A stretch of DNA of 64,000 nt from Stomoxys calcitrans (taxonomy: Eukaryota > Arthropoda > Insecta > Diptera > Muscidae): NCBI RefSeq assembly GCF_963082655.1, contig NC_081553.1:152688941-152752940 (forward strand), given 5' to 3'. Position numbers and translations under genes: made by a program. Within the stretch, counting starts at the first letter, position 1. Every line of letters begins with the position of its first letter. This document shows positions 11,267 to 21,615 of the stretch, in pieces. Under the pieces are notes generated by a model. The model saw only the letters and a list, made by a program, of their open reading frames with translations. It had not been told where the DNA came from and did not search any database.

Positions 11267-11479
11267 CAGAATTTTCTCATTTTTAAGTTGGTTTTGCCTG
11301 TTAGGGCGAAGATTATTAAATTTTACAATTTTTGTTTGTTTCTCTTTCGAGACGAGCTCAATGATCGGTGATTTTCTTTGCAAATGGAAAACCAAAGCCA
11401 TAGACTGTAACTCACACCAACCCACGGCAGAAAAACCGTCTGCCGGATTGACCCGATTGAATCCTTTATCGGCAAGGGC

Positions 11480-12045
11480 TGCCTCAGTATACGAGTTCGT
11501 CTTTTTTTGTCATGGGACAGGCACATCCTGGAGTGCCAGAGTATTCCAGCCCTAATATTACCAGTTCAGTGCCGGGAAGTGTATAATTTTTGCAACTGAA
11601 CTACGTAAGGATCAAGGAATAGAGGTGGTAGATTGGCCTTCGTGATACCCCATTCCGAGCAATATCGGTACTACCGAGATAGAGGTATACAATGTGTACA
11701 TACCGCCGGTTGGTGGCTGTATTCCAATTAGTGACCAAGCTTACAACCCCGACATAAGTGGGTTACTATTTGGCCATAATCGTTTGGTTCTAGGGGACTT
11801 TAATGCGCATCACATTTCATGGCTTTCTCCCCTGGGTGACGACCAGCGTGGCATAGCTTTGGCAGTGCATATTGAAGGCTCCACGTTTTGTGTAGTAAAT
11901 GAGGATGCCCCCACTTGGATTACGAGGAGGTGCAGCAGCTCGCCAGACATTTCCATTGCTTCCCCCGATATCCTGAGTGACGCATCCTGGCAAGCCGTCA
12001 TCTCTTTGGGAACATGACCACCTCCCCATAATCCTCACCAACGAC
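11480..12045 (+). pseudogene. LINE D endonuclease
   Basis: The frame at 11694-12017 shows YIPPVGGCIP, NRLVLGDFNAHHISWLSPLG (the GDFNAHH catalytic region), then CSSSPDISIASPDI and WQAVISLGT, all typical of Jockey-like endonucleases. The N-terminal half upstream is broken by stops. The SDH motif that should follow SLG is lost to a frameshift near 12015. Confidence 0.75.
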
Positions 12046-12059
12046 TGACCACTGACTGC

Positions 12060-13617
12060 ATAACCTCTGAGCGCCGGACGTTTATCAATCACAAGAAGGC
12101 CGTTTGGGCTGGCGCAGGCAGTAGTACTCGCAAACGAGCGTAATGGGATTCGTTGTATGGACACCAGAATCAGCGAGTTGAATCGGGAAATAAACAGGGA
12201 AGTCAACAAACATAGGCGGAATTTGTGGCTGGAATACTTGGAACAATGTAACTTTGGCACCGGTCTAGGCAAGCTGTGGTCTACTGTTAAGTCACTCTCG
12301 AATCCCAGTAGACGGGAGCCCCCCGAGCCTCGTAGGAGAATTTCATTCGCCGAGCATCAACATGGATTTCGAATACTGCATAGCACAACAACTGCTTTGC
12401 GTGCCATCACCGCACACATTTGCGTGGCTTTAATCAGTCCAGGCCATGTGATAGGACGGTCCTCGTGGCACAGGACTTGTCGAATGCATTCGATACGGTC
12501 AGCCTTGCCAAACTATTTGAGGACATCGCCAACACGTCCCTCCAGTCAGGACTGAAACGCTGGTCGCGAATTATTTGTGTGGTCGACAGTAATTTGTGGA
12601 ATTTAGGGATAAGAAGTCGAAGCACCTTAGAGTGAAACAGGGAGTTCCGCAAGGCGGGGTTTAACCTCTACCTATCTCCCGTATAAAATACGAACTATTA
12701 TACGATCATGACATCAGGCCCCCATCCATTGATGACATCTGCGATAGGTTGAATGTCTACTTCAACGAACTTACCTCATATTTCGCTGCAAGAAATCTGA
12801 AGATACGTGTCACCAAATCTTGTTCACCACAAATACGCGTGAGGTGAATACCGAGCTGACTGTAATGGTCGATGGAGAAATTCTTCCGACCATCAAGTGT
12901 CCCAAAATACTTGGCGTCACATTTGACAGCTCTTACCACATTCTCCCCACATGCCACAGCAATTTGCGATAAAGTCAAAAGTAGAAACAAGGTCCTCAAG
13001 TCACTTGCTGGCAGCACTTGGGGTGCAGACAAAGAAACCTCGTTAACCACGTACAAAGCAATTGGCCAGTCTGTGGTAAGTTATGCAGCGCCAGTGTGGT
13101 CTCGTCAATTTTGTGACACGCAGTGGAATAATATTCAGATCTGTCAGAATGCCGCCCTTCGAACTGCGACGGGCTGTCTCCTCAGTTCTCATGTGGACCA
13201 CCTCCATCAGGAGACACAGACCCTACCAGTGCGAAGACATAATTTCATGCTGTCTTAGCAATATCTTTTGGGCTGTTATCGCAGAGACCATCCAAATCAT
13301 CATCTTGTGGATAGATATCCACCGCCCAGAAGCCTTAAGGTAGATCTACATGATCTAGAGCGTGAGGTTCAGCGCTACAAGAGAGAACCCCTAGATCAAG
13401 CGGCATATCAAGCAGGTATAAACCACATTCATGCGGACACGGTAGCGGATGCGGCAATTGGCTACCGGGTGAATGTAGTCCTTGGAGAACGACCGCTTCC
13501 CATATATGCCCCGATTGTAACCAGGGACCACATCATACACTTCACCTGCTTAACTGCCCAGCCAGACCCAGAACCCTGTGGACGCACCATATCTTAGTCG
13601 CAGAGTTCCTGAATCTT
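12060..13617 (+). pseudogene. LINE D reverse transcriptase and C-terminus
   Basis: Pieces in several frames, in order: a linker (INREVNKHRRNLWLEYLEQC; KLWSTVKSLSNPS), RT start (AEHQHGFR), motif A (VAQDLSNAFDTVS, near 12465), motif B start (VKQGVPQGG, near 12640), thumb (LGVTFD in another frame, near 12910; LKSLAGSTWGADKE), then a C-terminal part (ATGCLLSSHVDHLHQET; YKREPLD; GYRVNVVLGERPLP). Motif C (YADD) is deleted between about 12660 and 12695. It is inactive. Confidence 0.8.
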
Positions 13618-13667
13618 GCCACTCTACAGAATCAAGCAGACGAAAGATAGAACACAACAACAACAAT

Positions 13668-14219
13668 ATCTGTGGGACACGTTTTGTAATTTGGTTACAA
13701 TCGCTTATCAACCATATTTGATGCGAAGGATTCAAGGGTCGTACGTTGGTATGTTGTACTTGTTCTGAATTTATTGCGAAAACGCCTCTATGATACAAAT
13801 ACCACATTAATCACGCTCGACAACCCTGTCTATTATCTGTACTTCTCCCAATGCATCTGTTTTTGTGTAATGGGAAATTTTCTGTCTGCACAAATTATAC
13901 TACTCAAATGGCATGCAGATGATTCTTTGCGTCTTTTTGGGTTGAATTTGATGGCCAGTTTCGAATCCCGGCCGGGTTCTGCAGAATGTTCTCATTTTCA
14001 AGTTGGTGCCGTCTATTAGGGCGAAGATCATAAAATTTTGCAACTTTTGTTTATTTCTTTTTCGAGACGTGCTCAATGATCGCGGATTTTTTGCAAATGG
14101 AAAAGGAAAGCCAGAGACACACACTAATTACACTACTCCCAGTGTATGCACATCATTCTCTGCATCCGTTAAAAGTTCTATTGATGGCTTCGAACGCTAG
14201 ACAGCTATAAAGTCTCTCG
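13668..14219 (+). repeat. SAT array, forward, right of LINE D
   Basis: The satellite resumes after LINE D with GTTTTGTAATTTGG, GTACGTTGGTATGTTGTACTT and CGACAACCCTGTCTATTA. The core at 13949-13980 keeps box B (TTTCGAATCCCGGCCGGG) but has lost the middle. Another core begins at 14183 and stops at 14219. Confidence 0.85.
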
Positions 14220-14220
14220 C
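14219..14220. other. SAT orientation switch
   Basis: Forward SAT ends within a tRNA-like core (...AAGTCTCTCGC) and the next base starts reverse-complement SAT (ATGCATTGGGAGAAATAC). The two arrays therefore face each other, an inversion breakpoint inside the satellite. Confidence 0.75.
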
Positions 14221-15000
14221 ATGCATTGGGAGAAATACAGCTAATAGACAGAGTTGCCGAGTGGGGTTAATGTGGTATTTGCATCATAGAGGCGTTTACA
14301 CAATAAATTCGGTACAAGTTCAACTTACCAACGTACGCCCTTGAAGCTGATGAGTAATTGCAGCCAAATTGCGAAACATCTCCCAAAGTAGGTTGTGTGT
14401 TCCAATCTCTGGTTTTCCTTTTACATTTGCAAAGAAAATATCCGATCATTAAGCTCGTCTCGAAAAAGAAACAAACAAAAATAACAAAATTTATTGATTT
14501 TCGCCCTAACAGGCGAAAATAAAGTTGAAAAAGAGAAGATTGAGCAGAGCACTGCCGGGATTCGAGCATGGGCACAGCGGCAGCAGCGAGAGCCGCTGCC
14601 GTTGTTTTTCGTTTGAAGCCATCAATTCAACTTCCAACAGATGGACAGAATCATGTGTATACCATGGGAGTAATGTAATTTGTGCAAACAGGAAATTTGC
14701 CATTACACAAAAATACATGCATTGGGAGAAGTGCAGGTAATAGACAGGGTTGTAGAGCGTGGTTAATGTGGTACTTGTATCATAGAGGCGTTTTCGCAAT
14801 AAATTCGATACAAGTACAACATACCAACATATGGCCCTTGAAGCCTACACACTTAGTATGACTGATTAGTATTTGTAACCAAATTACGTCACGCGTCACA
14901 TAGTCGTTGGTGTGTGTCGCTATCTCTGGCTTTCCTTTCCATTTGCAAAGAAAATCTCAGATCATTGAGCTCGTCTCGAAAGAGAAACAAACAGAAATTG
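14220..15000 (-). repeat. SAT array, reverse orientation
   Basis: Reverse-complement units. CATTGGGAGAA landmarks at about 14223 and 14717 give a period near 494 bp. The array runs up to the LINE B insertion, where ACAGAAATT (14991-14999) is the left target duplication. Confidence 0.85.
14552..14623 (-). promoter_or_regulatory. tRNA-like core of SAT, reverse copy
   Basis: Reverse copy of the tRNA-like core. On the minus strand it has a degraded box A (TGGCTTCAAACG), a long inner stem GGCAGCGGCTCTCGCTGC and box B (TGCTCGAATCCCGGC). Confidence 0.45.
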
Positions 15001-15333
15001 TAGGTTAGGTTAGGTTGAAACGAAGGTGCAGATATTAATCCGCCCCATGCCACTATGGATATACACCTAAGATAGTAATCGGATTGTTGTGCGCTCTAAA
15101 AACTATAAAGTAACCTCTAAAAAGAAATTTTTATGTTAGGAATTCCGTGCTACTTCCAATATCCTCAATTTTTTCAATACCACTCCCCTATGTTGGTTCA
15201 TGTCTGATATTGTGTCTCCACCTAGTGCCGGTGTCTGTTGGATGCGAAAGCCGGGCAATGACAAAGGAAATGCTCCAACGTCTAATCATCTTCCCCGCAT
15301 GCCTTACACATGCTATCACTTGCCGAACCGATT

Positions 15334-16129
15334 TTATATAAGTGAGTTCGTAGTCCTATGTGACCCGTTATTATACCAATAGCTATACTGACCTCCTTCT
15401 TGCTTCCTTTCAGTAATAGCCTCGTCTTCTAACGAACTGGACCCCCATAGGATTTTCGATGTCCTACCGACCGTTTCGCTGTTCCACAATGTTGCATGCG
15501 CATTCGTCGCCCACTCCCTTAACTCGGACTGCGTCGACCCGAAAGGCTTCGGGTTAACCAAGTTTATTGAGGGCAGTCCTCTGACCTTCACCGCCATATC
15601 GTCTGCCCTTTCATTTCCCGGTGCTCCGTTATGGCCCAGCACCCAAACGATGCGGATTTTGCCATCCTCAGAGAAGGCGTTAATCTCCTTCTTACACTGC
15701 AAGACTGTTCGTGACCTTACCGTCCTGGTTGTTTTTGCCCTTATGGCAATTTTACTGTCGGTAAAGATATTCACACCACTTCACGCATTCCGTGATCGCG
15801 CGGATCTCCGCCTGCAGGGCCGTATTATGGTCAGGCAGTCTAAACCAGATCTCAGTCCCCGGGTTTTCAATGTAAAACAGGCCCACTCTGTCCTCTAGCT
15901 TTGATCTATCCGTGTAACATGATCTTCCAGATGGCAATACTAGGGTTCCGTCAATCCAAGACTGTGCCGATGGCAGCAGTGCCTCCCTCTCGACTTCAAG
16001 GTTCATTTCAGGTATCCGATCGGAAACCTCTTCCCTTCCTTCCAGGTTTCCTATCGTCGCCTCGATTATACCGCGAAGGTACGAGCTGCTCCCATCCTCA
16101 ATCCATTCTCCCATCGCCTTAAGTCTCAT
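15334..16129 (-). pseudogene. LINE B RNase H domain
   Basis: Two overlapping minus frames. The upstream one has GRSCYTDRSKLEDRVGLF (normally YTDGSKL, so the Gly is mutated) and LQAEIRAITECVKW (catalytic Glu). The downstream one has NIFTDSKIAIRA (catalytic Asp) and IVWVLGHNGAPGNERADDMA (the GHxGxxGNExAD motif). A frameshift separates them near 15760. RNase H would remove RNA template during reverse transcription. Confidence 0.85.
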
Positions 16130-16171
16130 GGCCGCAGTGGCTGCCTCACATTTAATCTGTATGTCAATGGG

Positions 16172-17127
16172 TCATATATCTAGAATAGTCTCCAGGGTCC
16201 TAGTGGGCGTGGTCCTCATCGCTCCGCCTGTGCTAAGACAATGTAATAGGTCATTTATGGTGGTCACACATAGGAGTGGCGATAAAATGCCCCCTGTGGT
16301 GTTCCCTGTGCCACTTTTTCCCTTGTATTTATGCCATGGGACACATAATTTATCCACCTGTTCCTTAGCATATGGTTTATCCAGTCTCTAAGGACCGGGT
16401 CCACCCGGTACTGGTCTAAAAATTGGATCAGTGGGTCTGCCCGCACATTATTAAAAACCCCCTCGATGTCAATGCAAACCGCCAGGGTGTACGTTTCGGC
16501 ATCGAAGAATTCTTCTATTTTATGCACAACCTCGTGCAGGGCAGTCCGACCTTCCCTTGACATAGGCATGCTGTTTGTATTTAAGCATTTCGCTGGATGT
16601 TATACTCTTTATCATGGTGTCCACAATACGTTCCATGGTTTTGAGTACAAAGGACGTAAGGCTTATGGGTCTGTAGGCCTTTGGTGTCACAACTTGCCTT
16701 GCTGAGCTTGGGTATAAACACCACCCTTGCCTCCTGCCAGGCATTCGGTGTACATGCAAGTCCTAGCCACGATGTGAAAATTTTGGCCAGACGAGGCGCC
16801 AGATAGTCTGCCTCTTTCTGTAGTAACGCCGAAAATATTCCATCAGTTTCAGATGACTTAAATCGTTTGAAGCTCATCCTCATTAACGCTATCGACCTGT
16901 TCGAAGAAAAGCATCTAGGAGGCACGTTTTGCGGCTCTGCTAATCTTATTGTATTTCTTGGGCCGTGTGTAATACACATCCCAATAAACTTCCGACTTTT
17001 TACGACGTGCTCTGTTAAAAAGTCTGCGGACCTCTTTCCCAATATTGCGAATTTCTCCGGTCATCCAGGATTTTTCTTGGGCTAGTTTCCTTTCCCGAAG
17101 AGGACAACTATTTTCGAAGGACGCCAC
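16172..17127 (-). pseudogene. LINE B reverse transcriptase (catalytic core deleted)
   Basis: Reading leftwards from about 17127: linker (EVRRLFNRARRKKSEVYWDV), RT entry (AWQEARVVFIPKL in one frame, AYRPISLTSFVLKTMERIVD in another), QHAYVKGRS, motif A (LAVCIDIEGVFNNV, near 16480), then a shifted TPQGG motif B (GGILSPLLCVTTINDLLHCL, near 16300). At about 16230 it joins directly to GGAMRTTPTRTLETILDI, skipping the YADD motif and thumb seen in the related copy at 41281-41990. Frameshifts are frequent. Confidence 0.8.
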
Positions 17128-17595
17128 CAGCGCAGTCGTAATTCTGTTGACATTTTCCTCAATTTCCGAATTTTGTCCAGTTGGGTTTCAACTTATTCGC
17201 ACCCTATTAGTACCTCGTTTCCTGTCTGTTTTGCTTTTCTTACCAGCCGTTGCAGCTCCAACGTGGGTGGCGCTGTCGGAGAGTCGAAAGCCAGATAAAG
17301 TGGTGCCACCACCGTAAAGTGTATGCTCCACCGTCTCCCTGTCTCACAACTGTTGAATCCGATGTTGACAACTCTGGAGAAAATATATAAATCAAATTTA
17401 TATGACAAATAACGCAGGTCCTCGGCCGAGTACCAGTGTTACCATAGAATAATTGTTCAGTCCAGAAACTTTGTTCCGGGTCGTCCATGGCTCCTGAATT
17501 AAGGCAATATGAATCTTGCCCTTGCTGATTTTCTCCTTCAGAGCGTGTACAGCAGTCTCGCTCCGGTGGAGGTTTATGTGGATTACCTCAGACAT
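17128..17595 (-). pseudogene. LINE B endonuclease
   Basis: The frame starts MSEVIHINLHRSETAVHALK at 17595 and contains IHIALIQEPWTTRNKVSGL with the catalytic Glu in QEPW. A second frame retains APLYLAFDSPTAPPTLELQR and ends at LIGCE. The following DANAHH and SDH regions are deleted. Endonuclease would prime insertion by nicking DNA. Confidence 0.8.
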
Positions 17596-18278
17596 TGGTC
17601 CTCCAGTAAATGGACATCTTGGGAGTAGTTGATGAAATCATCGTCTGCTCCCTGTTCTTTAGACTGCATTGACTATCCTGTCACTGCACTGCCTGATGTC
17701 ATCGTTTTAGGTTCTTTACCTAGTCTAGTCTTCCGACTTTTTATAAAGTCGGTAATGGTTCCATCGTCGGGTCCCTGTTCGTTAAGGTGTATTGGGTTTG
17801 CATTCCCTGTACTGCCTGATGTTTCAATACTACGATCTTTGCCTACCTTAGTGTTCCAAATCTTAAGTAAATGGGCTTCTTGGTGTTGGTGATGGTACTA
17901 TCATCGGCTCCGTTCGTTGGGTTGCATTGAGACTCCTGTTGCTGCGCCTCCTAACGTTTCAATATTAGGATCTTTACCTATCCCAGTATTCCGAATCTTG
18001 AAGTCAGTTATGGGTCGTCGTTGGGTTCCTGTTTGTTAGGCTTCGTTGGGTCTCTCGCCACTGCACGGCCTGATGTCGCAGAATGAAAATTTCTGCCTAT
18101 TCTAGTCTTCACAATCTTGAAAAAGACAGCTTTGCTCCCGCCATGCCTTTGTCACGGACACTTGATCAATGCCAACCACATAGAGGGTTTTTTCCCCCTT
18201 CTCCTCCCTGTGGAAGACCTCCCACTTCTCTGTGACCAAATCTTCGTTTTGCTTGCCTAAGAATCCCAACATGAATTT
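17596..18278 (-). pseudogene. LINE B ORF1 with tandem ~41-codon repeats
   Basis: Upstream of the endonuclease the minus strand reads, in pieces, WEVFHREEKGEKTLYVVGID then SVTKAWREQSC (near 18120-18230). This conserved Trp-containing block is typical of ORF1-type proteins of fly LINEs. Four tandem units follow, with a core like GKDPNIETLGGAATGVSMQ. Frames are broken by indels. I infer a nucleic-acid binding ORF1 protein; no zinc knuckle is seen in this truncated copy. Confidence 0.6.
17630..18130 (-). repeat. Four tandem units of ~123 bp inside LINE B ORF1
   Basis: The landmark GCCTGATGT (or GCCTCCTAACG) occurs at 17691, 17814, 17945 and 18068. Spacings are 123, 131 and 123 bp. A 123-bp unit equals 41 codons; the 131-bp spacing carries an indel. 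The repeat is copied in DUP2 at 20847-21347. Confidence 0.8.
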
Positions 18279-18320
18279 ACAGAAATTTTAAAATTTGATG
18301 TAAATAAGAAAATTCGGTAG

Positions 18321-18398
18321 AGCCAGGACGGGATTCAAACCGGGGCACACGGAGCAACAGCGAGAGCGGATGCCGTAGTCTACCGTTTGAAGCCATCA
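18321..18398 (-). promoter_or_regulatory. tRNA-like core of SAT
   Basis: On the minus strand: TGATGGCTTCAAACGGTAG (box A side), an arm around CCGCTCTCGCTGTTGCTCC, and GGTTTGAATCCCGTCC (box B). Confidence 0.5.
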
Positions 18399-18718
18399 AT
18401 ACAAATTCCAACAAATGCACAGACACATGTGCATACCATGGGAGTAGGTAGTATTATTTGTGCAGACAGAAAATTTGCCATTACACAAAAACATAATCAT
18501 TGGGAGAAACACAGCTAAAAGACAAGGTATCCGAGCGTGGTTAATGTGGTATTTGTATCAAAGAGGCGTTTTCCAAATGTATTCGGTACTAGTACCAACG
18601 TATGGCGCTTGAAGCCTTCACATATAATATATGGCTGATGAGTAATTGTAACCAAATTGCGAAACGCATCCCATAGTGGTTAGTGTATGTTACGATCTCT
18701 GGCAGTTGCCGTTGTCAA

Positions 18719-18920
18719 GCGTTCGAAGCCATCAATACAACATCAAAAACAAAATTCGGTGCAAGTACAACATTCCAACGTACGGCCCTTAAATCATTCA
18801 CACTAAATATGGCTGATGAGCGTTCGAAGCCATCAATACAACATCAAAAAGAAAATTCGGTGCAAGTACAACATTCCAACGTACGGCCCTTAAATCATTC
18901 GAAGCTATTAATACAACTTC
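18719..18920 (-). repeat. 101-bp direct duplication inside SAT
   Basis: GCGTTCGAAGCCATCAAT at 18719 recurs at 18820, followed by the same TTCGGTGCAAGTACAACATT and GTACGGCCCTTAAATC. It is a small local duplication within one SAT unit, copied again in DUP2 at 21936-22137. Confidence 0.85.
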
Positions 18921-19388
18921 CAAGAGAAGCGCAGAATCATGTGCATAACATGGGAGTGGTGAAATTTGTGCAAACAGAAAATTTGCTATTACACAAAAAC
19001 ATATGCATTGGGAGAAGTACACCTAATAGACAGCATTGTCGCGCGCAAATAGTGTGGTATTTATATCAATAGCAATAAGTTCGGTATAAGTACTACATAC
19101 CAACGTACTGCCCTTGAAGGCTTCGCAGCTAATATGGCTGATGAGTAATTGCAATACTAGGGTTCCGTCAATCCAAGACTGTGCCGATGGCAGCAGTGCC
19201 TCCCTCTCGACTTCAAGGTTCATCTCAGGTATCCGATCGGAAACCTCTTCCCTTCCTTCCAGGTTTCCTATCGTCGCCTCGATTATACCGCGAAGGTACG
19301 AGCTGCTCCCATCCTCAATCCATTCTCCCATCGCCTTAAGTCTCATGGCCGCAGTGGCTGCCTCACATTTAATCTGTATGTCAATGGG

Positions 19389-20344
19389 TCATATATCTAG
19401 AATAGTCTCCAGGGTCCTAGTGGGCGTGGTCCTCATCGCTCCGCCTGTGCTAAGACAATGTAATAGGTCATTTATGGTGGTCACACATAGGAGTGGCGAT
19501 AAAATGCCCCCTGTGGTGTTCCCTGTGCCACTTTTTCCCTTGTATTTATGCCATGGGACACATAATTTATCCACCTGTTCCTTAGCATATGGTTTATCCA
19601 GTCTCTAAGGACCGGGTCCACCCGGTACTGGTCTAAAAATTGGATCAGTGGGTCTGCCCGCACATTATTAAAAACCCCCTCGATGTCAATGCAAACCGCC
19701 AGGGTGTACGTTTCGGCATCGAAGAATTCTTCTATTTTATGCACAACCTCGTGCAGGGCAGTCCGACCTTCCCTTGACATAGGCATGCTGTTTGTATTTA
19801 AGCATTTCGCTGGATGTTATACTCTTTATCATGGTGTCCACAATACGTTCCATGGTTTTGAGTACAAAGGACGTAAGGCTTATGGGTCTGTAGGCCTTTG
19901 GTGTCACAACTTGCCTTGCTGAGCTTGGGTATAAACACCACCCTTGCCTCCTGCCAGGCATTCGGTGTACATGCAAGTCCTAGCCACGATGTGAAAATTT
20001 TGGCCAGACGAGGCGCCAGATAGTCTGCCTCTTTCTGTAGTAACGCCGAAAATATTCCATCAGTTTCAGATGACTTAAATCGTTTGAAGCTCATCCTCAT
20101 TAACGCTATCGACCTGTTCGAAGAAAAGCATCTAGGAGGCACGTTTTGCGGCTCTGCTAATCTTATTGTATTTCTTGGGCCGTGTGTAATACACATCCCA
20201 ATAAACTTCCGACTTTTTACGACGTGCTCTGTTAAAAAGTCTGCGGACCTCTTTCCCAATATTGCGAATTTCTCCGGTCATCCAGGATTTTTCTTGGGCT
20301 AGTTTCCTTTCCCGAAGAGGACAACTATTTTCGAAGGACGCCAC
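19389..20344 (-). pseudogene. LINE B reverse transcriptase (DUP2 copy)
   Basis: Duplicate of 16172-17127. It has the same frames, the same motif A (CIDIEGVFNNV) and the same loss of the YADD region. Confidence 0.8.
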
Positions 20345-20812
20345 CAGCGCAGTCGTAATTCTGTTGACATTTTCCTCAATTTCCGAATTTTGTCCAGTTG
20401 GGTTTCAACTTATTCGCACCCTATTAGTACCTCGTTTCCTGTCTGTTTTGCTTTTCTTACCAGCCGTTGCAGCTCCAACGTGGGTGGCGCTGTCGGAGAG
20501 TCGAAAGCCAGATAAAGTGGTGCCACCACCGTAAAGTGTATGCTCCACCGTCTCCCTGTCTCACAACTGTTGAATCCGATGTTGACAACTCTGGAGAAAA
20601 TATATAAATCAAATTTATATGACAAATAACGCAGGTCCTCGGCCGAGTACCAGTGTTACCATAGAATAATTGTTCAGTCCAGAAACTTTGTTCCGGGTCG
20701 TCCATGGCTCCTGAATTAAGGCAATATGAATCTTGCCCTTGCTGATTTTCTCCTTCAGAGCGTGTACAGCAGTCTCGCTCCGGTGGAGGTTTATGTGGAT
20801 TACCTCAGACAT
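20345..20812 (-). pseudogene. LINE B endonuclease (DUP2 copy)
   Basis: Duplicate of 17128-17595, with the start MSEVIHINLHRSE and IALIQEPW retained. Confidence 0.8.
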
Positions 20813-21495
20813 TGGTCCTCCAGTAAATGGACATCTTGGGAGTAGTTGATGAAATCATCGTCTGCTCCCTGTTCTTTAGACTGCATTGACTATCCTGTCA
20901 CTGCACTGCCTGATGTCATCGTTTTAGGTTCTTTACCTAGTCTAGTCTTCCGACTTTTTATAAAGTCGGTAATGGTTCCATCGTCGGGTCCCTGTTCGTT
21001 AAGGTGTATTGGGTTTGCATTCCCTGTACTGCCTGATGTTTCAATACTACGATCTTTGCCTACCTTAGTGTTCCAAATCTTAAGTAAATGGGCTTCTTGG
21101 TGTTGGTGATGGTACTATCATCGGCTCCGTTCGTTGGGTTGCATTGAGACTCCTGTTGCTGCGCCTCCTAACGTTTCAATATTAGGATCTTTACCTATCC
21201 CAGTATTCCGAATCTTGAAGTCAGTTATGGGTCGTCGTTGGGTTCCTGTTTGTTAGGCTTCGTTGGGTCTCTCGCCACTGCACGGCCTGATGTCGCAGAA
21301 TGAAAATTTCTGCCTATTCTAGTCTTCACAATCTTGAAAAAGACAGCTTTGCTCCCGCCATGCCTTTGTCACGGACACTTGATCAATGCCAACCACATAG
21401 AGGGTTTTTTCCCCCTTCTCCTCCCTGTGGAAGACCTCCCACTTCTCTGTGACCAAATCTTCGTTTTGCTTGCCTAAGAATCCCAACATGAATTT
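20813..21495 (-). pseudogene. LINE B ORF1 with tandem repeats (DUP2 copy)
   Basis: Duplicate of 17596-18278, including the four ~123-bp units. Confidence 0.6.
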
Positions 21496-21537
21496 ACAGA
21501 AATTTTAAAATTTGATGTAAATAAGAAAATTCGGTAG

Positions 21538-21615
21538 AGCCAGGACGGGATTCAAACCGGGGCACACGGAGCAACAGCGAGAGCGGATGCCGTAGTCTAC
21601 CGTTTGAAGCCATCA
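21538..21615 (-). promoter_or_regulatory. tRNA-like core of SAT (DUP2 copy)
   Basis: Duplicate of 18321-18398. Confidence 0.5.

Larger units (their letters stand above)
10306..11427 (+). repeat. SAT satellite array, forward orientation
   Basis: Head-to-tail copies of a unit of about 506 bp: landmark CTGTCTATTAGCTGTAC at 10555 recurs at 11066, and the tRNA-like core at 10681 recurs at 11187. Each unit also has TTTGTTTGTTTCTCTTTCGA, GAGCTCAAT and GCGAAAACGCC landmarks. The array is interrupted at 11427 by LINE D and resumes at 13668. Confidence 0.85.
11428..13667 (+). mobile_element. LINE D (Jockey-like), 5'-truncated, inserted in SAT
   Basis: This plus-strand element has an endonuclease and RT but no RNase H. 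The coding sequence ends ...WTH, then FLNLATLQNQADER and a stop, followed by a CAACAACAACAATA tail (about 13650-13667). SAT sequence flanks both ends: CACACCAACC stops at 11427 and GTGGGACACGTTTTGTAATT resumes at 13674, so it inserted into a SAT unit. No clean target duplication is visible. Confidence 0.8.
15001..18278 (-). mobile_element. LINE B copy 1 with 9-bp target duplication
   Basis: This minus-strand non-LTR element has ORF1, endonuclease, RT and RNase H. It is flanked by ACAGAAATT at 14991-14999 and 18279-18287, which join to a continuous SAT consensus when the element is removed. Its 3' end (left) is a run of TAGGT units, i.e. CCTAA repeats on the element strand. The right end lies in ORF1, so it is probably 5'-truncated. 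An internal deletion removes the RT catalytic motif. Confidence 0.85.
15935..19151. repeat. DUP2 tandem duplication, first copy (3217 bp)
   Basis: Bases 15935-19151 repeat at 19152-22368 at a constant offset of 3217. I noticed a single substitution (TTCATTTCAGG near 16002 versus TTCATCTCAGG). The unit runs from within LINE B RNase H to within SAT. As in DUP1, the junction fuses SAT to LINE sequence. Confidence 0.95.
18279..19151 (-). repeat. SAT array, reverse, right of LINE B
   Basis: The satellite resumes at the target duplication with a core at 18321 and landmarks TTTGCCATTACACAAAAACA and GGCTGATGAGTAATTG. It ends at 19151, where DUP2 copy 2 starts within LINE B. Confidence 0.85.
19152..21495 (-). 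mobile_element. LINE B copy 2 (3' end missing, created by DUP2)
   Basis: This is a duplicate of 15935-18278. It lacks the 3' end and the C-terminal half of RNase H because the duplication break lies inside that domain. Confidence 0.9.

Noticed and set aside
15001..15017. True telomeric TTAGG array
   Set aside because: Only about three units, directly at a LINE 3' end; flies lack this telomere type, and longer runs are absent.
16128..16391. Plus-strand frames across LINE B (16128, 17045, 17629 and copies in DUP2)
   Set aside because: Shadows of the minus-strand RT, endonuclease and ORF1.
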